In this document: piece by piece, positions 25,100 through 32,102 of the stretch | Layout of the letters: every line of letters starts with the position of its first letter | Position numbering within the stretch: the stretch's first letter is position 1 | Assembly: GCF_023650515.1 (NCBI RefSeq) | Contig: NZ_CP096016.1 | Coordinates: 1,140,001 to 1,204,000, forward strand | Reading direction: 5' to 3' | Length of the DNA stretch: 64,000 nucleotides | Source: Alkalimarinus coralli | Lineage (GTDB): Bacteria > Pseudomonadota > Gammaproteobacteria > Pseudomonadales > Oleiphilaceae | Notes under the pieces: model-generated | What the model was told of the DNA's origin: nothing | Databases searched by the model: none | What the model saw: the letters and a program-made list of their open reading frames with translations, nothing else | Position numbers and translations under genes: made by a program

Positions 25100-26020
25100 T
25101 TAGGAGAGGCGCTTCTGTGCCTGTAAATTTTCACTTTGAATTAAGAGTATTGCAGCGAGTACCAAGCCGATACCGGGTAGTATAGCGACGTCAAATGACC
25201 CCATACCGACCACCACGCTAAGTATAATTACAAACAAAGGCACTAAAAAACTATATGAGGCGACTTTGGTAGCGCCTATTTTGACGGTACCAAACTGCAC
25301 CAGAAAGAATGTTACGAGCGTGGTGAAAAAAGATAAGTAAAGAATACCTGCGTAGACTTTCGTCTCTACCACTGGCCAGTCGATACTGCTGAGCTTACTT
25401 GCCGATAACAAAAATAGCCAGCCACTGCCAATGAGTATTACCCAGAAGGTCATCAGTTCCATAGGCTCACCATTATAGAGTTTTCTTACCAGCGGGTTGT
25501 ACAATCCCATAAAAAGGCATCCTACGAGAAAAACCATATCGCCATAATTAATGCTGAGACTCAATAAGGCATTAATGTCGCCCCGAAAAACAATCCATAA
25601 TGCGCCGGCTGTTCCGGCCAATAACCCTAAAGATCGTAGCTTTCCAGGCGACTCGTTATTGATAAAGAATGCAAATATAGCCGTTATCGCGGGAACGGTG
25701 GTGTACAGCGCTCCCGTATTTAAAGGCGTGGTATAACGTAGACTTTCAAACATGCACCAGAAAAACGTCACGAGCGGAAGGCTTATCATGGCGTAACCAA
25801 GCAGTGACTTTAATGGCGGGATATTGAGTCCGTTTTTTATAAACACGTAAGGAGCAAAAAGCGCCGCTGCGGTTAAAAAACGGATAAACATCATCACGTC
25901 GGGTGGCAATGCGTCTGTGATGATAGCCCCGATAGGAAAGGAGCTTGCAGCTAAGAGCACCATCAAAACCATCAGGCCGTGCACGTAAAAATTTGCGTTT
26001 TTATGTGTCATGCTTGCCAT
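25100..26020 (-). CDS. EamA/DMT-family membrane transporter
   Basis: A 306-residue inner-membrane protein with about ten hydrophobic helices in two EamA repeats (e.g. LMVLMVLLAASSFPIGAIIT; LGLLAGTAGALWIVFRGDI; VGCLFMGLYNPLVRKLYNG). It probably exports a small metabolite; the substrate cannot be told from sequence. ATG 26020 is chosen since ggagtg lies 6 nt upstream; the frame is open to 26047. It is convergent with the sigma-54 activator and divergent from the LysR gene at 26170, which is the usual arrangement for a LysR-controlled permease. Confidence 0.88.
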   Translation of the reverse strand: MASMTHKNANFYVHGLMVLMVLLAASSFPIGAIITDALPPDVMMFIRFLTAAALFAPYVFIKNGLNIPPLKSLLGYAMISLPLVTFFWCMFESLRYTTPLNTGALYTTVPAITAIFAFFINNESPGKLRSLGLLAGTAGALWIVFRGDINALLSLSINYGDMVFLVGCLFMGLYNPLVRKLYNGEPMELMTFWVILIGSGWLFLLSASKLSSIDWPVVETKVYAGILYLSFFTTLVTFFLVQFGTVKIGATKVASYSFLVPLFVIILSVVVGMGSFDVAILPGIGLVLAAILLIQSENLQAQKRLS

Positions 26021-26169
26021 CTTACACTCCGTTGATGAATCGAACATAGACGCTACGGTGCCGATGCTTCGTTGGGGATTGAGTAGGGGAGTCTAACCGA
26101 TTCCTAATTGACTGTTAATGTGGCCGTTTGGATAATAACTGTTAACTTAAAGTTGACGGTAAGTGTGTT

Positions 26170-27075
26170 ATGGAAGATTTTGGTGCAATACCCGTGTTCG
26201 TTGAAGTAGTGAAGTGTGGCGGATTTTCCCCTGCGGCCAGGTCATTGGGGGTTTCCAAGTCTGCGGTCAGTAAACGAATCGGTATTCTGGAACAGCACTT
26301 GGGGGTGAAGCTGTTTCATCGTACGACCCGCAAACTGAGTTTAACGGAAGCCGGTGAGCACTACTATGAGCATGCCGTCAAAGCGCATAAGGCAGCCCGG
26401 GATGCAGAAGATGCTGTGGCTCAATTGCAAGGGGAACCGCAAGGCCGACTGCGCATTAACACGCCGATGTCATTTGGCCGCTTACATGTTGCTCCTTTTA
26501 TTCCCGAGTTTTTAAAACGTTACCCCAAGATCAGCATCGATATGGTGATGGATGATAAGGTTGTTGATTTGGTTGGTAGTGGTTTTGACCTGGCTATACG
26601 CGCGGGAGACCTGCCGGACTCAAGTCTTATTGCGCGCAAGCTGGCACCACTCAATAGTGTGCTTTGCGCATCGCCAGATTATATTGCTAAGTATGGTTTT
26701 CCTGAGAGTGTTGATGATCTCGTTAATCACAACTGCCTGTCGTTCAGCTATTCCCGAGATATTAAAGAGTGGACCTTTATTGGCGACTCTGAGTCTATCT
26801 CCGTTGAAGTGACTGGCAATTATCAGGTTAATAACAGTGAAGCACTGCGCGAGGCCATACTGCAAGATGTCGGTATCGGGCGTTTACCCACCTTCGTTGC
26901 CGGCCCAGACATCAAAGAGGGTAGACTGGTGAGAGTGTTTGAGCACTACCGTATGCCACAGACGACCATTTATGCGGTTTTTCTGGAACGGCAATACATG
27001 CCTGCCAAGGTGAGGGTGTTTTTAGACTTTTTAACCGAATACTTTGGTGAGGAAACGCCGTATTGGGAGGTATAA
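26170..27075 (+). CDS. LysR-family transcriptional regulator
   Basis: A 301-residue regulator. The N-terminal winged helix-turn-helix (FSPAARSLGVSKSAVSKRIG then LEQHLGVKLFHRTTRKLSLT) is followed by a periplasmic-binding-like effector domain (LRINTPMSFGRLHVAPFIPE; GFDLAIRAGDLPDSSLIARK), the CrgA-like type. Divergent from the EamA transporter with about 150 bp between, so it probably controls that gene and itself. The inducer is unknown. Confidence 0.93.
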   Translation: MEDFGAIPVFVEVVKCGGFSPAARSLGVSKSAVSKRIGILEQHLGVKLFHRTTRKLSLTEAGEHYYEHAVKAHKAARDAEDAVAQLQGEPQGRLRINTPMSFGRLHVAPFIPEFLKRYPKISIDMVMDDKVVDLVGSGFDLAIRAGDLPDSSLIARKLAPLNSVLCASPDYIAKYGFPESVDDLVNHNCLSFSYSRDIKEWTFIGDSESISVEVTGNYQVNNSEALREAILQDVGIGRLPTFVAGPDIKEGRLVRVFEHYRMPQTTIYAVFLERQYMPAKVRVFLDFLTEYFGEETPYWEV

Positions 27076-27205
27076 GGTAGAGATATTGTTGACAATTAGT
27101 TTCTAAATCGGTGGATTATCATTTATCGGGAAACCTTTTAATCTGTTATTCAGTGTTTACATATAAACATTTGCCAATCATAACCTGATGGCAAACCCGG
27201 AACCT

Positions 27206-27263
27206 GATAGCTATTCCTGAACAGATAGCTATTCCAGAACAGACAGCTATTCCTGAACAGATA
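27206..27263. repeat. 18-bp tandem repeat upstream of the nitroreductase
   Basis: Three full units of gatagctattcctgaaca (27206-27223, 27224-27241, 27242-27259), each with at most one change, and a 4-nt remnant. They end 5 bp before the ribosome site of the next gene, within its leader or promoter. Confidence 0.88.
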
Positions 27264-27276
27264 AACGTGAGGTGCG

Positions 27277-27882
27277 ATGATGGAACTTTTTTCGGCAGTA
27301 GAACAGCGTAGAGCGATAAAACATTACGATACTGATGCAAGCGTTGCAGAGGCAGACTTTCAGCAAATCATGCAAGCCGTTTTGCTTTCACCTACCTCTT
27401 ACAATATTCAGCATTGGCGTTTTGTGAGAGTTAAAAGCCGAGACATAAGGTTAAAAATTAAGGACGCTGCCTGGGGACAACAACAGGTTGAAGACGCATC
27501 AGAAGTGATTGTTTTATGCGCTGATACGCAGGCTTGGGCAGACCGGCCAGAGCGCTACTGGGCCAATGCAGACGAAACCACTCAGTCTATTTTGTTGCCA
27601 ATGCTGCAATCCTTCTACACTGGCAAGGAGCAAACTCAACGAGATGAGGCGATGCGCTCCTGCGGGATGGCGGCTCAGACGTTAATGTTAGCAGCCAAAG
27701 CATTAGGTTATGACACATGCCCGATGATCGGCTTTGACGAGCACGCCGTTGCAGATATTATCCAACTGCCAGAAAGTTATGTTATCAGTATGATTATAAC
27801 GATCGGCAAAGCTGCACGGGCTGCCAACGTGCGTGGTGGACAGCTGTCGTTAGCTGAAGCGTTGGTTGAAGACCGGTTTTGA
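27277..27882 (+). CDS. Nitroreductase-family FMN oxidoreductase
   Basis: A 201-residue protein of the NfsB/nitroreductase fold, an FMN-dependent NAD(P)H oxidoreductase acting on nitro compounds or quinones. Family features: the N-terminal EQRRAIKHYD (phosphate/FMN-binding Arg), LSPTSYNIQHWRFVRV, and GMAAQTLMLAAKALGYDTCP with the C-terminal glycine-rich region. GAGGT lies just upstream; the second ATG (27280) is spaced slightly better. It follows an 18-bp tandem repeat and precedes a perfect 11-bp palindrome. Substrate cannot be told. Confidence 0.9.
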   Translation: MMELFSAVEQRRAIKHYDTDASVAEADFQQIMQAVLLSPTSYNIQHWRFVRVKSRDIRLKIKDAAWGQQQVEDASEVIVLCADTQAWADRPERYWANADETTQSILLPMLQSFYTGKEQTQRDEAMRSCGMAAQTLMLAAKALGYDTCPMIGFDEHAVADIIQLPESYVISMIITIGKAARAANVRGGQLSLAEALVEDRF

Positions 27883-27890
27883 AGTTCATA

Positions 27891-27913
27891 ACGTATCTAT
27901 CAGATAGATACGT
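27891..27913. promoter_or_regulatory. Perfect 11-bp palindrome between nitroreductase and alkylsulfatase genes
   Basis: acgtatctatc-a-gatagatacgt is a perfect inverted repeat with a single central base. It lacks a G+C-rich stem and T tail, so it looks more like a binding site for a dimeric regulator than a terminator. It starts 8 bp after the nitroreductase stop and about 280 bp before the alkylsulfatase start. Confidence 0.5.
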
Positions 27914-28173
27914 TCGCCCACTCTTTGTTGATTAACGGGAGTAATGTCAGAGTAAGTTCAGAGAAGGCTAACAGGAATCATCTGGTTGAAATAAAAAAGT
28001 GGTTAGTTATAAATGATAGGGCTACCATTACAGGAGTTTAACTATAGGGAAATTGCGACTCAATAGTGTGCTTTTTCGTTATTTAACATATTCTAAAGTT
28101 GGTGTAGGCTCCTCTAGTTATGGCTCCTGTGTTCTCCAGCGATCGTAATAAAACAATCTTAGTGGAGAAACTC

Positions 28174-30138
28174 ATGCGTAAAAAACTCGCGTTGACGGTA
28201 TCGTTAACATTACTGTTTGTCACACCGGTAATGGGAGGAACAGATCCGAAGCCAGCGACAAAACATACAATAGAAGCCAATAAAAAAGTACTAGAAGCAT
28301 TACCTTTCAGTGACACGCAGGATTTCAAGGATGCTCAGCGTGGATTTATCGCGAAACCGGATACGCTCACGATTAAATCCAAAGACGGGGTTCCTGTTTG
28401 GGATCTTGAGCAATACAAGCAATATATCCAGCTGGACAAGCCTGCTCCCGATACGGTAAATCCGAGTTTGTGGCGAAACGCACAGCTAGTGATGCAACAT
28501 GGACTATTTGAAGTCACTCCCAATATCTATCAAGTTAGAAGCTATGACCTTTCTAATATCACGTTTGTTAAAGGCAAGACGGGGTGGATTGTATTTGATC
28601 CACTTATTTCGCCAGAAACGGCTAAAGCTGCGCTTGATCTGGTGAACAAGGAACTGGGCGAAAGGCCTGTGCTAGGTATTATTTATAGCCATAGTCATAT
28701 TGATCACTATGGTGGTGCCTCTGGCATCATCTCAAAAGAAGACCTAAAAGCAGGTAAGGTTAAGATAATAGCCCCTGAGCACTTTACTGAGCATGCGGTT
28801 TCGGAAAATGTTATTGCTGGGAATGCAATGGGCCGCCGAGCTGTCTATATGTATGGTGCCTTGCTGCCGCGAAATGAGCGTGGAGGTGTAAATGGCGGTT
28901 TGGGCATGACAGTTTCGACTGGGCTTGCAGGCCTGGTACTGCCTACACATGAAGTGAAGAAGACAGGCGAAGTGATTACCATAGATGGGGTCAAGATGGA
29001 GTTCCAAATGACCCCGGGCACTGAAGCGCCTGCTGAAATGAACACTTGGTTCCCTGCTTGGAATGCCCTTTGGATGGCTGAAAATACCACCAATACGATG
29101 CATAACATATTAACCTTAAGGGGGGCTCAAGTGCGTGATGCACTTAAATGGTCTAGTTTTCTAAATGAGACGATTGAGCGGTGGGGGGATACGGTTGAGG
29201 TTAAATTTCAAAGCCATCATTGGCCTGTTTGGGGCAACGAAAAAATCGTTCCATATTTTAAAAAGCAGCGAGATATATACAAGTTTACGCATGATCAATC
29301 TGTTCGGTTAATGAACCAGGGTTATAACGGTGAAGAGATCTCAGAGATGATTAAGCTACCGCCAGAGCTTGAAAACAACTGGGCAACGCGGGGATATTAT
29401 GGAACGTTACGTCACAACAGCCGTGCCATCTATCAACGCTATATGGGCTGGTATAACGGTAACCCTTCTGATTTAAATAATTTACCGCCAGAGGTCGTCG
29501 CGCATAAGTACATGGCCTACATGGGCGGGGAAGATAACGTCCTTAAGAAAGCACAAAAGTCGTTTAATGATGGAGATTACCGCTGGGTCGCTGAGGTGAT
29601 GAAACATGCCGTGTTTGCAAACCCAGAAAGTCATGAGGCAAAAGAACTGCTGGCAGATTCTTATGAACAACTAGGTTATCAAGCGGAGTCTGGCCCGTGG
29701 CGATCAGTCTACCTACAGGGGGCTTATGAACTACGCAACGGGGTACCTGATGGGGGAGGAACTCAAACAGCAACTCCAGATACGATTCGAGCTATGACGC
29801 CTGATATGCTCTTTGATTATCTGGCGGTTCGTTTAAATGCAGAAAAAGCGAGCGGTAAGGTATTTAGTATTAATATGGATTTTACCGATATTGATAGTAA
29901 GCGTACCCTAACTGTTGAGAATTCAGTGCTCAACCATACTCAAAAGCAAGTGAAAAAAGCAGACGTTAGTCTTGTAATGACAATGAGCTTAATGAACCGG
30001 ATTCAGTTAAAGGAAGTTACTTTTGATGAGGCGATTAAATCTGGAGATATTAAATTAACCGGCGATAAAGCAGTATTTGATAATTTTATGGCAATGCTGG
30101 ATGACTATTCGTTCTGGTTTAACATTGTTATACCTTGA
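28174..30138 (+). CDS. Alkyl sulfatase, metallo-beta-lactamase fold, exported
   Basis: A 654-residue enzyme of the SdsA1/BDS1 group that hydrolyses linear primary alkyl sulfates such as SDS. Signal peptide residues 1-21 (KLALTVSLTLLFVTPVMGG). The metallo-beta-lactamase zinc motif HSHIDHYGG is at about residues 171-179, with further ligands in PGTEAPAEMN and HHWPVWG. A helical dimerisation domain and a C-terminal SCP2-like lipid-binding domain (MLFDYLAVRLNAEKASGK) complete the usual layout and length. ATG 28174 is chosen because tggagaaactc precedes it and the signal peptide starts there; the frame is open to 28120. It allows growth on or resistance to sulfated surfactants. Confidence 0.93.
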   Translation: MRKKLALTVSLTLLFVTPVMGGTDPKPATKHTIEANKKVLEALPFSDTQDFKDAQRGFIAKPDTLTIKSKDGVPVWDLEQYKQYIQLDKPAPDTVNPSLWRNAQLVMQHGLFEVTPNIYQVRSYDLSNITFVKGKTGWIVFDPLISPETAKAALDLVNKELGERPVLGIIYSHSHIDHYGGASGIISKEDLKAGKVKIIAPEHFTEHAVSENVIAGNAMGRRAVYMYGALLPRNERGGVNGGLGMTVSTGLAGLVLPTHEVKKTGEVITIDGVKMEFQMTPGTEAPAEMNTWFPAWNALWMAENTTNTMHNILTLRGAQVRDALKWSSFLNETIERWGDTVEVKFQSHHWPVWGNEKIVPYFKKQRDIYKFTHDQSVRLMNQGYNGEEISEMIKLPPELENNWATRGYYGTLRHNSRAIYQRYMGWYNGNPSDLNNLPPEVVAHKYMAYMGGEDNVLKKAQKSFNDGDYRWVAEVMKHAVFANPESHEAKELLADSYEQLGYQAESGPWRSVYLQGAYELRNGVPDGGGTQTATPDTIRAMTPDMLFDYLAVRLNAEKASGKVFSINMDFTDIDSKRTLTVENSVLNHTQKQVKKADVSLVMTMSLMNRIQLKEVTFDEAIKSGDIKLTGDKAVFDNFMAMLDDYSFWFNIVIP

Positions 30139-30149
30139 GGCCTTTTAAG

Positions 30150-30179
30150 ACAGATGCGCAGTTGACTCTGTGCATCTGT
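30150..30179. terminator. Hairpin between alkylsulfatase and SEC-C genes
   Basis: Arms acagatgcgcag (30150-30161) and ctgtgcatctgt (30168-30179) pair with one G-T, loop ttgact. It sits between two convergent genes, so it probably terminates both, though the T run is short. Confidence 0.6.
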
Positions 30180-30191
30180 TTAGCTGAATCT

Positions 30192-30524
30192 CTAACCGCA
30201 GCACTTTTTGTACTTTCTTCCGCTGCCGCAGGAACAAGGGTCATTACGGTTAGGTGTTTTGTCGAATACCATGGTTTTTGGGGTATTGAGCAGGCTATCC
30301 AGTTGTGAGATGTCTTCTTCTGCGTTCTCATTAACTTCAATATTGGCAAAAAGCGCGTGCTCTTTAAGTATGCTCTCGACTTCTACTTTGCGTTCATCTG
30401 TGGCGACCGTCAGCGACAACGGATAATTATCGGAGCCAGGTTTTTCGCTACGCTTAGTGCTGAAACCAACGCTTGCATGGTCTTCGCGCTTATCCTGACG
30501 ACCCTTGAAGAAAAATTTGGACAT
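30192..30524 (-). CDS. SWIM/SEC-C zinc-motif protein, PBPRA1643 family
   Basis: A 110-residue protein. The C-terminus RNDPCSCGSGRKYKKCCG is the SEC-C zinc-binding motif known from SecA. The N-terminus MSKFFFKGRQDKREDHASVG and overall length fit the small PBPRA1643-type family of marine gammaproteobacteria, whose role is unknown. ATG 30524 is preferred to an upstream in-frame ATG at 30581 because family similarity starts there. Convergent with the alkylsulfatase gene. Confidence 0.88.
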   Translation of the reverse strand: MSKFFFKGRQDKREDHASVGFSTKRSEKPGSDNYPLSLTVATDERKVEVESILKEHALFANIEVNENAEEDISQLDSLLNTPKTMVFDKTPNRNDPCSCGSGRKYKKCCG

Positions 30525-30651
30525 AAAGAACCTGTTTTTAGATGTAATAAGAGGCCATATTAACAGGAAGGAGAGCGGCACACCCGAAGTTTAGCTTTTA
30601 AGGGAGAAGAGAGGCCCAACTACGATCACCCGGCCATGCTGTCCCTATTTG

Positions 30652-31998
30652 TTATTGGGTGGCCAATAGCTGTAATTCCTGGTTGTTCGGATAAAGGCGC
30701 TGACCTACCGTTGCCAGCTGATTCGCCTGTTCTACATTTCCCCTTTCCTGATAGCCTTTTATTTTGCTGACGATCTCTTTTTCAATGGCTTTTATGCCAT
30801 CCAGTGCTTCAGTATTTTGACTGTCTATTGCCAATACCATTTTGTAACTGTAGTAAGCATTGCTGCCGGTGGGAGTGATCAAGCGGCCAACCAGCCTATG
30901 AGTTCGAGCAACGGTAAGCAGTTTGTCTATTTTATTTTTTTCATCGGCCGTAAGCTCTTTGCTGGCGGTTGTGACTGTCACTATGGGTTTTGGACCACTG
31001 GAAACCGAGTTACTTTCTGATGAAGGCGTGCCGGTGTTTTCTGAGGGGGGGGCGGGGACTTCTGTCTGGCTGTTGGATTCGAATAATAGAACTCCTGACA
31101 CTACAAACACTGCGCCGACTAAGAGCCCTGCGAAAACCCAGTAAGGGGGTTTCTGAGTATGTGCAGAATGTTGTGCTCGCAGTTTCTTTATCTCTTTTAG
31201 AAACTCCTCAGCACTTTGAAATCGCTGATCTTGCTCTTCTGCTAAAGCTTTCTTTATGAGTGTGTTAAACACATGAATTGTTTTGGGATCAGAGGTATCA
31301 GGTTTGTCCGGTGAAAACCCCTTCATTATTTGCGCGAAGCCGCCTTGATGGCTAACCGCAGTTGCCTTTTTGCCCGTCAACAGCTCATAGAGTAGCAGCG
31401 CGGTAGAGTAGAGGTCTGATCTCCCGTCTACATGCAACCCTTTACACTGCTCGGGAGACATATAGCTTGGGGTGCCGATGACTTTTCCGGTTTGGGTGAA
31501 ATCCATGTCATCCAGTTTTGCGATTCCAAAGTCGGCGATTTTAACGTTTTTGTCGTCCAGCAGGATAACGTTGGCGGGTTTGATATCCCGGTGAATAATT
31601 CCATGGGCATGTGCATAGCCCAACGCTTGCAGTACTTGTTCAATAATATGCAGGGACTGATCAAAGGTAAATCGTACGCCCATTTTCAGGTAATCCTTAA
31701 GTTCTTTTCCCTCAACATATTCCATTATAAAGTATGGGTAACCTTCTTTTCCGCACTCTTCGTATTCGTAGATCGCTACAATATTCGGGTGCGTTAAACG
31801 GCCTGCTGCTTGAGCTTCATGTCGGAAGCGCTTTAATAGCTCCTGGCCGGATTGTCCTTCTAACAGGTTGGCTCTAATTGTTTTTATTGCGACGACGCGT
31901 GCGATTAGAGGGTCATACCCCTTATAAACAACGCCCATGCCACCCTCTCCGAGAATCCCGTCAATACGGTATTTTCCTGCGAAATTTTTGTCAGGCAT
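30652..31998 (-). CDS. Hanks-type Ser/Thr protein kinase with membrane anchor
   Basis: A 448-residue kinase. The N-terminal domain (about 8-270) has the P-loop GEGGMGVVYKG (17-27), Lys39, the catalytic loop HRDIKPANV with Asp138, DFG at 156-158 and the SPEQ activation-segment end, so it should be active. A single membrane helix follows (VFAGLLVGAVFVVSGVLLF, about 286-304), then a periplasmic region of about 140 residues with TPR-like helices. A strong ggagg ribosome site precedes the ATG. It is 104 bp downstream of the caspase-like gene on the same strand. It is the only kinase in the window and a candidate partner for the PP2C and FHA proteins at 9-18 kb (inference). Confidence 0.94.
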   Translation of the reverse strand: MPDKNFAGKYRIDGILGEGGMGVVYKGYDPLIARVVAIKTIRANLLEGQSGQELLKRFRHEAQAAGRLTHPNIVAIYEYEECGKEGYPYFIMEYVEGKELKDYLKMGVRFTFDQSLHIIEQVLQALGYAHAHGIIHRDIKPANVILLDDKNVKIADFGIAKLDDMDFTQTGKVIGTPSYMSPEQCKGLHVDGRSDLYSTALLLYELLTGKKATAVSHQGGFAQIMKGFSPDKPDTSDPKTIHVFNTLIKKALAEEQDQRFQSAEEFLKEIKKLRAQHSAHTQKPPYWVFAGLLVGAVFVVSGVLLFESNSQTEVPAPPSENTGTPSSESNSVSSGPKPIVTVTTASKELTADEKNKIDKLLTVARTHRLVGRLITPTGSNAYYSYKMVLAIDSQNTEALDGIKAIEKEIVSKIKGYQERGNVEQANQLATVGQRLYPNNQELQLLATQ

Positions 31999-32102
31999 CG
32001 CATCCTCCTTTTAATAAAGGGATGCGTATCAAATAGTAAGGCGCACTAATATCTAAAGGGGCAGACAAGTTGGGAGTGGCCAAACAAACATACCGTTTGG
32101 AA

